Positions 16,580-25,513 of a stretch of DNA of 64,000 nucleotides are shown here, piece by piece. Position 1 is the stretch's first letter. Every line of letters begins with the position of its first letter. Position numbers and translations under genes: made by a program. The DNA lies in assembly GCF_018119405.1 (NCBI RefSeq), contig NZ_JAGPWC010000019.1, positions 1-64,000 of the forward strand, read 5' to 3'. A model generated the notes under the pieces. It ran no database searches. It had not been told where the DNA came from and worked only from the letters and a program-made list of their open reading frames with translations. This stretch comes from Massilia sp. ST3 (GTDB lineage: Bacteria > Pseudomonadota > Gammaproteobacteria > Burkholderiales > Burkholderiaceae_D).

Positions 16580-16677
16580 GTACCGGCGCGAGTGGTCGGT
16601 TCTCTTTGTGTCTCCAATCTCAGCTCCGCTGAGGATTCGGCCGCTGCCGGCAACATGGGCAGCGGCTCTTTTTTTTT
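16580..16677 (+). ncRNA. Candidate small RNA ending in a terminator
   Basis: A weak promoter-like pair, TTGTAG (16549) and TATCTT (16571) with 16 bases between, precedes about 95 bases that end in a strong intrinsic terminator. There is no open reading frame with a ribosome site here. The 5' end is a guess. Confidence 0.3.
16640..16677 (+). terminator. Strong Rho-independent terminator without upstream gene
   Basis: GCCGCTGCC pairs perfectly with GGCAGCGGC across a 9-base loop and is followed by TCTTTTTTTTT. The nearest annotated plus-strand gene upstream is the diguanylate cyclase that ends at 9301. Confidence 0.85.
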
Positions 16678-16790
16678 CCGGATTACCCGCTGTATTATTC
16701 AGCAACTGCATCACATCGGGCATTGTTCGGAGGTGATGGGATGCATGCCTTGCGAACCCATCAACACACCTCGACTTTAACCGGCCCAGC

Positions 16791-17636
16791 ATGCTCTATT
16801 CTGATCGAACGGTATTCGAAGCCCATGTCTATCTGGACCACCATTATCCTCCAGTGATATGGAATATTGCCCGCGGCGGCTTCGACTCTGCAGATATGTT
16901 TTCCGACGAGGTAGACGGTTTTGTCGTCTCAACCGCGCTGGCTTCTATGCTGCGCAACTCATCAGCCGACCGGATTCGAGCCGAGTTCGAATTAGAGCGG
17001 GTGCGGAAACAAGTCGCGCCCCACGAAGTTTCAAGATTGCGAGGACTGTTCGTATTCGACGAGCTTGAAAGCATTGCCCAACTGTGGGAGATCGACAAAT
17101 GGGGAGGGCACTTTCAGTGCGAGTACATGGCAGATGTTGGCGTGTCGGCGCGAAAAACCTCCAGAGTCGATGCGAACTGGATTGATGAAATCATCGCGGG
17201 CGATGGTTCGTTACGACCGGACTGGGAACGCGCGGCGCGCCAGTATTGGCTTGGGCTGCCGTATCCGAAGCATCCGCCAATGTGGGAGCGAATTGTCGAG
17301 GGAACGTTCACCGTTTGGTCGACTCACTCGAGACGGGAAGCGCTCAAGGAAATCGAAGCGATCTGGCCAAGCTCGACGGGGCTGCTCTGTCACAGTATGA
17401 ACTGTCACGCTGCAGGGTCGAGAGACGGACAAGTTGTTGCTGGCCTCACTATTCGGGAAGACACGCTTGAACTGGATTGTTACCTGAGGATGGTAGACAG
17501 CATGAAACCGGAATTGGCTAAGCGCTTGTCGGATTTGAAAACACACCGTCCAAGACTGTTCGCTGGCGTCCCGGACATAAAACGTTTCAGCCTTCCCGAT
17601 TTGTCGGGATTCTGCCATCGCATTCCGATGCGCTGA
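16791..17636 (+). CDS. Hypothetical protein of atypical composition
   Basis: A 281-residue soluble protein starting MLYSDRTVFEAHVYLDHHY. It has many acidic and aromatic residues (DEVDGFVVS, LEIDKWGGHF-like stretches, WLGLPYPKHPPMWERI) and no signal peptide or membrane segment. Codon use is clearly less GC-biased than in neighbouring genes, and there is no obvious ribosome site, both of which suggest recent transfer. It lies just beyond the 3' end of tRNA-Leu. I do not recognise the family. The shape, with WERI and HPPMW repeats, does not match a known catalytic signature. Confidence 0.6.
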   Translation: MLYSDRTVFEAHVYLDHHYPPVIWNIARGGFDSADMFSDEVDGFVVSTALASMLRNSSADRIRAEFELERVRKQVAPHEVSRLRGLFVFDELESIAQLWEIDKWGGHFQCEYMADVGVSARKTSRVDANWIDEIIAGDGSLRPDWERAARQYWLGLPYPKHPPMWERIVEGTFTVWSTHSRREALKEIEAIWPSSTGLLCHSMNCHAAGSRDGQVVAGLTIREDTLELDCYLRMVDSMKPELAKRLSDLKTHRPRLFAGVPDIKRFSLPDLSGFCHRIPMR

Positions 17637-17819
17637 CCGCTGCCTCGACCTGACGGAAGGCGCCGAGAAGGAGTGAGGAAGGTCGTGCTGCTCAGTCGGG
17701 GCAATCGTGAGATCGTCGCTGGCAGTGAGATAAAGGCATCGATGCGAAATCCAGGCGCCATGGCGTGGAAGGAACGCCGTTATCTCCTCCACAGCTGCTT
17801 CCGTCGGTCGTTTGTATAC

Positions 17820-17906
17820 TGGTGCCCGGAGCCGGAATCGAACCGGCACGCCATTTCTGGCAGGGGATTTTAAGTCCCCGGTGTCTACCAGTTTCACCAT
17901 CCGGGC
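17820..17906 (-). tRNA. tRNA-Leu (TAA)
   Basis: The minus strand reads GCCCGGATGG at the 5' end, a 7-bp acceptor stem closing with TCCGGGC, an anticodon arm GGGGA-CTTAAAA-TCCCC with anticodon TAA, a long variable arm typical of class II tRNA, the T-loop GGTTCGATTCC, and an encoded CCA. The length of 87 nt is normal for tRNA-Leu. Confidence 0.95.
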
Positions 17907-17916
17907 AGCGGGCGGC

Positions 17917-17925
17917 ATTCTAGCA
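17917..17925 (-). promoter_or_regulatory. Extended -10 of the tRNA-Leu gene
   Basis: TGCTAGAAT on the minus strand, ending 10 bases before the tRNA 5' end; no clear -35. Confidence 0.4.
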
Positions 17926-18076
17926 CATGCGTGTTCCCTTAGGATCATTACAGCAACTTTGGTGAACTTGCCAGCACTCCGCTCACACGGAGCGTAGCTG
18001 GCGCTCGACACCGTCGGCGCCGCCGGCGTATTGACACCCGCCCCGACATTGGAAGGGTGGCAAAGGATGGTGTAGC

Positions 18077-18916
18077 ATGCACGGCGACGCCGCCGAGGCG
18101 AACAGCAAGCATGAGGACCCCCATTTGAACATCACGATCAACGACGAACTGCGATCCTTCGTCGACCCGCTTACCCCTATCGAATACGCCGCCCTGGAAC
18201 GCAGCCTGCTGGCGGAAGGCTGCCGCGACGCGCTGGTGCTATGGGGCGACGTGCTGATCGACGGCCACAACCGCTACGAGATCTGCCGCAAGCACGGCAT
18301 CGACTTCCGCACCGTCCAGAACGACAAGTTCACCTCCCTCGAGGACGTGATGCTCTGGATGATCGACAACCACCTGGCGCGCCGCAGCGTGTCGGATTTC
18401 CAGCGCGGCGTGCTCGCCCTGCGCAAGAAGGAAATCCATGCCGCCCGCGTGGTGGACAAGCCGGCTGCGGAGGACGGCGACAAGAACGACCCGGCGCCAG
18501 ATGCCAGCCCGCCCTGGAACACGCGCGAGGACATCGCGCGGGCGGCCCGGGTGTCGAGCAATACCATCAGCCAGATCGAGCGTATCCAGAAGGCCGCCAC
18601 GCCCCAGCTGCGCGAGGCGGTGCGCCAGGGGACCATCTCGATCAACGCCGCCGCCAACGTGGCCCAGCTGCCCGAAGCGGTCCAGATCGCCGCCGTGGCC
18701 GGCGGCCGCAAGGAACTGCAGCAGGCGGCGCGCCAGGTGCGCGAGCAGAAGGCCGCCAGCCGGCCGCGCAAGGAAACGCCGGAAGGAGAACCGGTCGACG
18801 AGAAGGCCGCCCTGCGCGCCGAGGTCGCGGCCCTGAAGGACCGCGTGGCGACCCTGCTCACCGAGAACGAAGTGCTGAAGCAGCGCCTGGCCGCGCACGG
18901 CGGGCAGGACGCATAA
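18077..18916 (+). CDS. Orphan ParB-like N-terminal domain protein
   Basis: A 279-residue protein. Residues about 20-100 form a ParB/Srx-type nucleotide-binding domain with LTPIEYAALERSLLAEG and the box DGHNRYEICRKHGI. A helix-turn-helix region follows (EDIARAARVSSNTISQIERI), and the C terminus is a charged coiled coil (AALRAEVAALKDRVATL). No parA or origin-like repeats are nearby, so this is not the chromosomal ParB. Such proteins act as regulators or are remnants of plasmids and phages. It is followed after 27 bases by the acylase gene. A consensus TTGACA lies upstream at 18031, but no matching -10 was found. Confidence 0.7.
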   Translation: MHGDAAEANSKHEDPHLNITINDELRSFVDPLTPIEYAALERSLLAEGCRDALVLWGDVLIDGHNRYEICRKHGIDFRTVQNDKFTSLEDVMLWMIDNHLARRSVSDFQRGVLALRKKEIHAARVVDKPAAEDGDKNDPAPDASPPWNTREDIARAARVSSNTISQIERIQKAATPQLREAVRQGTISINAAANVAQLPEAVQIAAVAGGRKELQQAARQVREQKAASRPRKETPEGEPVDEKAALRAEVAALKDRVATLLTENEVLKQRLAAHGGQDA

Positions 18917-18943
18917 GAACATCCCTCCAGGAGACGAGACCAC

Positions 18944-21199
18944 ATGCACGCACCCTACCGCTTCACCCCCATACTGCTGGGCGCCGGCCTGCTGGCCGCC
19001 GGTTTCATCGCCCCGGCCGAAGCTGCCGCCAGGGAAACCGGCAAGCAGGAGCTCAAGCAAACGGGCAAACAAGGCGCCGGCGCCGCCGACGTGGCGCGCT
19101 GGCAGCAGGCGGCGCAGCGGGTCAGCATCCTGCGCGACAAATGGGGCATCCCCCACGTGTTCGGCAAGACCGACGCGGATGCGGTGTTCGGCATGATCTA
19201 CGCGCAGGCGGAGGACGACTTCAACCGGGTCGAGCTCAATTACATCAACGCGCTGGGGCGCCTGGCCGAGATCGAGGGCGAGAAGGAGATCTGGCGCGAC
19301 CTGCGCATGAAGATGTACATCCAGCCGGAGAGCATGAAGGCCAAGTACGCGGCCAGCCCGGCATGGCTGCAGCAGCTGATGAACGCCTTCGCCGATGGCC
19401 TGAACTGGTACCTGCATACCCATCCCGAGGTGAAGCCCAAGCTGATCACCCGTTTCGAGCCCTGGATGGCGCTTGCCTTCAGCGAAGGCAGCATCGGCGG
19501 CGACATCGAGTCGATCGATCTCAAGGAGCTGGAGCGCTTCTACGGCAAGCGCCCCGCGCCGGCGCTGGCTGCGCTCGGCGCGGCCAAGGGCTTCGATCCC
19601 GAGCCGCGCGGCTCCAATGGCTTCGCCATCGCACCCCGGCTGACCAAGGGCGGCCATGCACTGCTGATGATCAACCCCCATACCTCGTTCTACTTCCGGC
19701 CGGAAGTGCACATGGTGAGCGAAGAGGGCCTGAACGCCTACGGCGCCGTGACCTGGGGCCAGTTCTTCATCTACCAGGGCTTCAACGACAGGCTGGGCTG
19801 GATGCATACGTCCGGCGGCGGCGACGTGATCGACGAGTACCTCGAGACCGTGCGCGAGCGCGACGGCAAGTTCGTCTACCAGTACGGCGACGGCGAGCGC
19901 CCGGTGCGCGCGGTCCCTATCGTGCTGCCCTACAAGACCGCAAGCGGCGCGATGGCCAGCCGCACGGTCACGGCCTACTTTACCCATCACGGCCCGGTGG
20001 TGCGCGCCCAGGACGGCAAGTGGGTGGCGGTGAAGATGATGGACGAGCCGCTCAAGGCCCTGACCCAGTCGTACACGCGCACCAAGGCCAGGAACTACGA
20101 CGCCTTCTACAAGGCCATGGAGCTGCGCACCAATTCGTCCAACAACACGGTGTATGCGGATGCCGACGGCAACATCGCCTACTTCCACGGCAACTTCATC
20201 CCCAGGCGCGATCCGCGCTTCGACTGGAGCAAGCCGGTGGACGGCAGCAACCCGGCCACCGAGTGGCAGGGCCTGCACGAGATCAAGGACACCATCACCC
20301 TGTTCAATCCGGCCAGCGGCTACATCTCGAACACCAACAACTGGCCTTTCAGCAGCGCAGGCGCGAGCAGCCCGAAGCGCCAGGACTATCCGGACTACAT
20401 GTGGTCGCTGCCCGAGAACGCGCGCGGCCGCCACGCCGAGCGCGTGCTGAAGGACGCGAAGGACTTCACCGTCGACAGCCTGATCGCGGCGGCCTACGAC
20501 AGCCACCTGACCGCTTTCGAACCGCTGCTGCCGCAGCTGTTCAAGGACTACGACGCGCTGCCGGCGGACGACCCGCGCAAGGCGGGCCTGGGCGAGCAGG
20601 TGGCGGTGCTGCGCAACTGGGACCTGCGCTACGCCGCGGCCTCGGTGCCGACCTCGCTCGCCATCTACTGGGGCCAGGATATGGTGGCCCAGCATGGCGC
20701 GCGCGCCCGCGCCCAGGGCACGCCGGCAGTCGACTACATCACGTCCAGCCTGAACGGCGAGGAGCGTTTGGCCTCGCTCGCGCGCGCATCCAGCAAGCTG
20801 CAGGCCGACTTCGGCGACTGGCGCACGCCCTGGGGCGAGATCAACCGCTTCCAGCGCATCAGCGGCGCCGTCGACCAGCAATACGACGACAGCAAGCCGA
20901 GCTGGCCGGTGGCCTTCGCCTCGGCCAACTGGGGTTCGCTGGCCTCGTTCGGCATGGTCGCCAAGCAGAAGACCAAGCGCATCTACGGCGACCGCGGCAA
21001 CAGCTTCGTGGCGGCGGTCGAGTTCGGCCCACGGGTGCGCGCGAAAAGTATCCTGGCGGGCGGGCAGAGCGGCGACCCGCGCTCGCCGCACTTCAGCGAC
21101 CAGGCCGAGATGTACAGCCGCGGGGAGTTCAAGGATGTCCTGTTCTACAAGGAGGACATCGAGAAGGCGCTCGAACGCCGTTACAATCCGGGACAATGA
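18944..21199 (+). CDS. Penicillin acylase family Ntn-hydrolase
   Basis: A 751-residue exported precursor. A signal peptide (about 1-28) precedes the alpha chain. The predicted N-terminal nucleophile of the beta chain is Ser224 in PRGSNGFAIAP, where autocatalytic cleavage would expose it. The beta chain carries INPHTSFYF and the conserved VTWGQFFIYQGFNDRLGW block. The family includes penicillin, cephalosporin and N-acyl-homoserine-lactone acylases, which hydrolyse an amide bond on an acyl side chain in the periplasm. The substrate cannot be told from sequence alone. A clear AGGAG site precedes the ATG. Confidence 0.88.
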   Translation: MHAPYRFTPILLGAGLLAAGFIAPAEAAARETGKQELKQTGKQGAGAADVARWQQAAQRVSILRDKWGIPHVFGKTDADAVFGMIYAQAEDDFNRVELNYINALGRLAEIEGEKEIWRDLRMKMYIQPESMKAKYAASPAWLQQLMNAFADGLNWYLHTHPEVKPKLITRFEPWMALAFSEGSIGGDIESIDLKELERFYGKRPAPALAALGAAKGFDPEPRGSNGFAIAPRLTKGGHALLMINPHTSFYFRPEVHMVSEEGLNAYGAVTWGQFFIYQGFNDRLGWMHTSGGGDVIDEYLETVRERDGKFVYQYGDGERPVRAVPIVLPYKTASGAMASRTVTAYFTHHGPVVRAQDGKWVAVKMMDEPLKALTQSYTRTKARNYDAFYKAMELRTNSSNNTVYADADGNIAYFHGNFIPRRDPRFDWSKPVDGSNPATEWQGLHEIKDTITLFNPASGYISNTNNWPFSSAGASSPKRQDYPDYMWSLPENARGRHAERVLKDAKDFTVDSLIAAAYDSHLTAFEPLLPQLFKDYDALPADDPRKAGLGEQVAVLRNWDLRYAAASVPTSLAIYWGQDMVAQHGARARAQGTPAVDYITSSLNGEERLASLARASSKLQADFGDWRTPWGEINRFQRISGAVDQQYDDSKPSWPVAFASANWGSLASFGMVAKQKTKRIYGDRGNSFVAAVEFGPRVRAKSILAGGQSGDPRSPHFSDQAEMYSRGEFKDVLFYKEDIEKALERRYNPGQ

Positions 21200-21225
21200 G
21201 GGGCCAATAAGAGGATGGTGAGGCG

Positions 21226-21783
21226 ATGGGCCTGAGCGAAAAGCAGAAGATGCTGGCCGGCCGGCCCTACCACCCGGGCGACCCGGAGCTGCGCGCCGAG
21301 CAGGCGGCCGCCGCGGCCTGGCTGGCGCGCTACAACGCGGCGCTGGCCGAACCGGTCGAGGCCTGGCAAGCCTTGCTGGCCGAGCGTTTCGGCCAGGCGG
21401 GGCAGGGCGCCATCTTGCGCCCGCCTTTCCATTGCGACTACGGCTGGAACATCCGGCTCGGCGCGCGGGTATTCGTCAACTTCGGCTGCGTCTTCCTCGA
21501 CGTCGCTCGCATCGCCATCGGCGACGACACCCGCATCGGCCCCGGCGTGCACATCTACACCGCCGACCATCCGCGCGACCCGGCGCGGCGCCGCACCGGC
21601 GTCGAATCGGGCCGTCCGGTCACCATCGGCAGCAATGTCTGGATCGGCGGCGGGGCCATCATCCTGCCCGGTATCACGATCGGCGACGACGCCATCGTTG
21701 GCGCCGGCAGCGTGGTCACCCACGACGTGGCGGCGGGCACCAGCGTGGCCGGCAATCCCGCCCAGGAGCTGGCCGCCGGCTAG
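21226..21783 (+). CDS. Sugar O-acetyltransferase (Maa/LacA type)
   Basis: A 185-residue left-handed beta-helix acetyltransferase. The N-terminal cap starts with KQKMLAGRPYHPGDPEL, typical of maltose/galactoside acetyltransferases. Hexapeptide repeats follow (IGDDTRIGPGVHIYTADHP with the active-site His, then VTIGSNVWIGGGAIILPGITIG). It transfers acetyl from acetyl-CoA to a sugar hydroxyl. It follows the acylase gene after 26 bases and may be co-transcribed, though no functional link is evident. Confidence 0.88.
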   Translation: MGLSEKQKMLAGRPYHPGDPELRAEQAAAAAWLARYNAALAEPVEAWQALLAERFGQAGQGAILRPPFHCDYGWNIRLGARVFVNFGCVFLDVARIAIGDDTRIGPGVHIYTADHPRDPARRRTGVESGRPVTIGSNVWIGGGAIILPGITIGDDAIVGAGSVVTHDVAAGTSVAGNPAQELAAG

Positions 21784-21790
21784 TTTCGCT

Positions 21791-21799
21791 TGCTATAAT
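21791..21799 (+). promoter_or_regulatory. Extended -10 promoter of tdk
   Basis: TGCTATAAT is a perfect extended -10, 51 bases upstream of the thymidine kinase start. No -35 match was seen, as is usual for extended -10 promoters. Confidence 0.6.
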
Positions 21800-21849
21800 C
21801 GCATCCTTCGTTTCCCCTACTTCATCGCAGATTCAGGCAGGACCGCGCA

Positions 21850-22401
21850 GTGGCTAAACTCTATTTCAGGTATTCGGCGATGAACGCCGGCAAATCGACG
21901 GCACTGCTGCAGGTGGCGCACAACTACGAGGAGCAGGGCCAGAAGGTCAAGCTCTACACCGCCGTCATCGACGACCGCTACGGAGTCGGGCTGATCACTT
22001 CGCGCCTGGGGCCCCAGCGCCAGGTCGACACCTTCGGCCCGGAAACCAATTTCCTGGACGAGACCCCGGCCGTGGCCTGCGTGCTGGTCGACGAGGCCCA
22101 GTTCCTGTCCACCGCCCAGGTCCAGCAGCTGCACCAGCTGGCCCAGGTGCGCGGCGTGCCGGTGATCTGCTACGGCCTGCGCAGCGACTTCCGCGGCGAG
22201 CCTTTCCCGGGTTCGGCCTACCTGCTGGCGCTGGCCGACGACATCGAGGAAATCAAGAACATCTGCACCTGCGGCAAGAAGGCGACCATGAACATCCGGG
22301 TCGACGCCGAAGGGCGCCGCATCAAGGAAGGCGAGCAGGTCAGCATTGGCGGCAACGAAAGCTACCGCCAGGCCTGCGGCCGCTGTTTCTACTCCAACTA
22401 G
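21850..22401 (+). CDS. tdk: Thymidine kinase
   Basis: A 183-residue type II thymidine kinase. It phosphorylates thymidine to dTMP with ATP in the salvage pathway. The P-loop SAMNAGKST lies at 9-17, the Walker B-like VLVDEAQFL in mid-protein, the substrate loop contains CYGLRSDF, and two zinc-binding Cys pairs occur (CTCGKKA and CGRCFYSN). The start is fixed by the conserved N terminus MAKLYFRYSAM. Confidence 0.95.
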   Translation: MAKLYFRYSAMNAGKSTALLQVAHNYEEQGQKVKLYTAVIDDRYGVGLITSRLGPQRQVDTFGPETNFLDETPAVACVLVDEAQFLSTAQVQQLHQLAQVRGVPVICYGLRSDFRGEPFPGSAYLLALADDIEEIKNICTCGKKATMNIRVDAEGRRIKEGEQVSIGGNESYRQACGRCFYSN

Positions 22402-22416
22402 GCGTATGCAGAAGCA

Positions 22417-22998
22417 ATGGCGCTGCTGAGCGCTTGCCAGGCCTGGCTGCCGGCGGCCGTGTGCGCCCCCGGCGGACCGGGAGCGGTGCTGCTCTACCTG
22501 GCGCCCTCGGCGGCGCTGGCCTTCCTGTTCTGGATCGGGTCGGGCGCCCATCCCTTCTTCTTCCTGTTCACCGCCGCCGGCACCCTGTGCCACGAGCTGG
22601 CGCACTTCTCGGCCGGCCTGCTCACCAATGCCGAACCGGTCGGCCTGAGCGTGGTGCCGCGCCGCATCCCGCGTCCCGGCAAGGGCCACAACTGGGAACT
22701 GGGCTCGGTCACCTTCGCCAACCTGCGCTGGTACAACGCGGCGCCGGCGGCGCTGGCGCCGCTGCTGGTGCTGCTGTTGCCTTTTGCCGTGGCCTGGTGG
22801 CGCACGCGGCACGATTGGGTCTTTGAACCGCTGGACCTCGCCCTCATGTTCGTACTGGCGCCCCAGTTCTTGTCGTTCTGGCCATCGCCGGTGGACTGGC
22901 GCCTGGCGGCCAGGTCCTGGCCCTATGTGCCGCTGCTGGCGCTGGGCGCCGGAGCCTATTGCTTTCATGGCCAGCTGCTCGCCCTTGTCAAAGGCTAA
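22417..22998 (+). CDS. Integral membrane protein with HExxH (M50-like)
   Basis: A 193-residue protein with about four to five membrane helices. The second hydrophobic region carries TLCHELAHF at residues 57-64, an HExxH zinc-metalloprotease motif lying inside or next to a membrane helix, as in site-2-protease-like families. A distinct third ligand (NPDG or similar) is not apparent. It follows tdk by 15 bases. It could be an intramembrane protease or an inactive relative; the substrate is unknown. Confidence 0.65.
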   Translation: MALLSACQAWLPAAVCAPGGPGAVLLYLAPSAALAFLFWIGSGAHPFFFLFTAAGTLCHELAHFSAGLLTNAEPVGLSVVPRRIPRPGKGHNWELGSVTFANLRWYNAAPAALAPLLVLLLPFAVAWWRTRHDWVFEPLDLALMFVLAPQFLSFWPSPVDWRLAARSWPYVPLLALGAGAYCFHGQLLALVKG

Positions 22999-23173
22999 TG
23001 CTTGGCTTATGCCAGCCTTAAGCCTGGGCTCTTGGCGCGCACAATGCCGCTCTGCTTGCCAGTACGTTCCTGTAGAATGGGCCGCAAGCGCGGTTTGACC
23101 GGCTCCGCAGGCACGTCCCAAGGCACCAGGGCCGCACCGCAACCGCAACAGTATCCCTTCGGAGAAACGAAGA

Positions 23174-25447
23174 ATGAAGAAGCACGTGTTCATCGCCGCC
23201 CTGGCCTTCGCCATGTCCGCCCATGTGGTGACCGCCCAGCCCGACAAGACCGGGCCCACGGTTGCCTCCATCGCCCCTTCCACTCCCGCCTCGCAGATGA
23301 AACCGGTCGCCGCCCAGACCCAGGCGGCGGTATGGGCGTCGCGCGTGCTCGGCCGCTACCACTACAAGGCCATGCCGCTGGACGATGCGATGTCGAGCAA
23401 GATCTTCGACAACTACTTCGAGGCCCTCGACAGCGAGAAGCTGTACTTCGTGCAGGCGGACGTCGACCAGTTCGCGCCCCAGCGCAACAAGCTCGACGAC
23501 GCGATCAACAGCGAGAACCTGGCTGTTCCGTTTGCGATCTACAACATGTACCAGCAGCGCTTCACCGAACGCATGGCCTATGCGCGTGAGCTGCTGAAAG
23601 GCAAGTTTGACTTCACCACGGACGAGACCTTGCAGCTGGACCGCGAAAAGGCGCCCTGGGCCAAGACCGAAGACGAGATCCGCGACCTGTGGCGCAAGCG
23701 CGTCAAGAACGACTGGTTGCGCCTGAAGCTGGCTGGCAAGGAAGACAAGGCGATTCGCGAAACCCTGGACAAGCGCTACGAGAACTACGTCAGCCGCATC
23801 AAGAAGCTGAACAACGAAGACGTGTTCCAGATGTTCATGAACGCCTACGCCACCGCGATCGAACCGCATACCAACTACCTGGGCCCGCGCTCGGCGGACA
23901 ACTTCGACATCTCGATGCGCCTGTCGCTCGAAGGCATCGGCGCGGTGCTGCAGTCGCGCGACGACTACACCCTGATCCGCGAGATCGTGCCGGGCAGCCC
24001 GGCCGACAAGTCGGGCAAGCTCAAGGTCGGCGACCGCATCGTCGGCGTGGCCCAGGGTAATGCGCCCTTCACCGACGTGCTGGGCTGGCGCCTGGACGAC
24101 GTGGTCGCGCTGGTGCGCGGCGAGAAGGGCTCGACCGTCCGCCTCGACGTGATCCCCGGCGACGGCGGCCCGGACGCCAAGCACGTGACCGTGTCGATGG
24201 TGCGCAAGAAAATTTCCATGGAAGAGCAGGCTGCCAAGAAATCCATCATCAAGGTGAAGGACAATGGCGTCGAGCGCCGCATCGGCGTGATTTCGCTGCC
24301 GACCTTCTACCTGGACTTCGAGGCGCGTCGCAAGGGCGACAAGGACTTCCGCAGCGCTACCCGTGACGTGGCGCGCATCCTGGGCGAACTCAAGAAGGAC
24401 AAGGTCGACAACGTCCTGATCGACCTGCGCAACAACGGCGGCGGTTCGCTGATCGAAGCGATCGAGCTGACCGGCTTGTTCATCGACAAGGGTCCGGTGG
24501 TGATGCAGCGTACCGCCGAAGGCCGTGTCGAGGTCGAAAGCGACACCACCCCCGGCCTGGCCTGGGACGGCCCGATGGGCGTCTTGATCAACCGCGGTTC
24601 GGCCTCGGCGTCCGAGATCTTCGCGGCCGCGATCCAGGATTATGGCCGCGGCCTGGTGATCGGCGAGCCCAGCTTCGGCAAGGGCACCGTCCAGACCCTG
24701 ATCGACCTGGACCGCTTCTCGCAGAGCGAGAAGGTGCGCTACGGCGAGCTCAAGATGACGATCGCACAGTTTTTCCGCATCAACGGCGGCACTACCCAGC
24801 TGCGCGGCGTGACCCCGGACATCAAGCTGCCGGTGCTGTCCGACCTGGAGAACTTCGGCGAGTCCTCGTATGACAACGCGCTGCCCTGGGTGGCGATCAA
24901 GCCGGCCACCTACCTGCCGGCGGGCGACCTGAAGGAGCTGATCGGCCCGCTGCAGAAGCGCCACGAGGCGCGCATCGCCAAGGACAAGGAGTTCCAGTTC
25001 CTGCAGGAAGACATTTCCGAAGTGCTGAAGCTGCGCAAGGAAAACGCGATCTCGCTGAACGAAGCCGTGCGCCGCAAGGAGCGCGACGCCCAGGATACCC
25101 GCGCCAAGCTGCGTGAAGCGCGCCTGGCCGGCGTGAACGGCACGGTGGCCGACGAACCGGCGCGTGCGCCGGGCGGCAAGGAAGCCCGCGCCAAGGTGCC
25201 GGATTCGGCCAAGCCGGCCAAGTCGGTGGTGGCCCTGCGCGGCCAGCCGCGCCAGGACGACGGCCTGCAGGCGGACGAGCGCAACCTCCAGGCCGAGCTG
25301 GCGGCCGAGAAGGCGGCCAAGGACGCCAAGGACGTGCTGCTGCAGGAGGCAGCCAACATCCTGGCCGACGAGGTTGGCATGCTGAAGACCGATACCCGCA
25401 TGGCCTCGCGCGCCATGCCCTACATGGCTTCGACGCGCGGCAACTGA
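23174..25447 (+). CDS. prc: Carboxy-terminal (tail-specific) processing protease
   Basis: A 757-residue periplasmic S41 protease with a signal peptide ending VVTA. A TSP N-terminal domain is followed by a PDZ domain (YTLIREIVPGSPADKSGKLK) and the catalytic S41 domain, with DLRNNGGGSLIEA, the Ser in NRGSASASEIFAA and the Lys in GEPSFGKGTVQ, forming the Ser-Lys dyad. A C-terminal DUF3340-type domain completes the Prc layout. It degrades misfolded or SsrA-like tagged proteins and trims penicillin-binding proteins and peptidoglycan hydrolases in E. coli. A terminator follows the stop. Confidence 0.92.
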   Translation: MKKHVFIAALAFAMSAHVVTAQPDKTGPTVASIAPSTPASQMKPVAAQTQAAVWASRVLGRYHYKAMPLDDAMSSKIFDNYFEALDSEKLYFVQADVDQFAPQRNKLDDAINSENLAVPFAIYNMYQQRFTERMAYARELLKGKFDFTTDETLQLDREKAPWAKTEDEIRDLWRKRVKNDWLRLKLAGKEDKAIRETLDKRYENYVSRIKKLNNEDVFQMFMNAYATAIEPHTNYLGPRSADNFDISMRLSLEGIGAVLQSRDDYTLIREIVPGSPADKSGKLKVGDRIVGVAQGNAPFTDVLGWRLDDVVALVRGEKGSTVRLDVIPGDGGPDAKHVTVSMVRKKISMEEQAAKKSIIKVKDNGVERRIGVISLPTFYLDFEARRKGDKDFRSATRDVARILGELKKDKVDNVLIDLRNNGGGSLIEAIELTGLFIDKGPVVMQRTAEGRVEVESDTTPGLAWDGPMGVLINRGSASASEIFAAAIQDYGRGLVIGEPSFGKGTVQTLIDLDRFSQSEKVRYGELKMTIAQFFRINGGTTQLRGVTPDIKLPVLSDLENFGESSYDNALPWVAIKPATYLPAGDLKELIGPLQKRHEARIAKDKEFQFLQEDISEVLKLRKENAISLNEAVRRKERDAQDTRAKLREARLAGVNGTVADEPARAPGGKEARAKVPDSAKPAKSVVALRGQPRQDDGLQADERNLQAELAAEKAAKDAKDVLLQEAANILADEVGMLKTDTRMASRAMPYMASTRGN

Positions 25448-25477
25448 CCGCCGCCGGCGCGCCTGCGCTGTCTGAAA

Positions 25478-25513
25478 ACAACGGCCGCGTCCTTCGGGAT
25501 GCGGCCGTTTTTC
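25478..25513 (+). terminator. Rho-independent terminator after prc
   Basis: AACGGCCGC pairs with GCGGCCGTT and is followed by TTTT; the hairpin starts 30 bases after the prc stop. Confidence 0.85.

Larger units (their letters stand above)
16258..16790. other. Intergenic region with FNR-like sites and orphan terminator
   Basis: This 533-base stretch has lower GC than its left neighbour. It holds the regulatory dyads for the universal stress gene (16395-16430) and, further right, a strong plus-strand terminator (16640-16677) with no protein gene upstream of it. No coding region is supported. Confidence 0.6.

Noticed and set aside
17673..17873. Small open frame crossing the tRNA
   Set aside because: It runs into the tRNA-Leu sequence and has no ribosome site.
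16258..17906. Complete genomic island at tRNA-Leu
   Set aside because: There is no integrase, no repeat of the tRNA 3' end that I can see, and only one unusual gene.
18031..18060. Full sigma-70 promoter for the ParB-like gene
   Set aside because: The TTGACA is consensus, but no -10-like hexamer lies at 16-18 bases.
18239..21210. Two very long alternative open frames, one on each strand, over the ParB-like and acylase genes
   Set aside because: Both have shadow composition and no motifs; the annotated frames carry catalytic and domain signatures.
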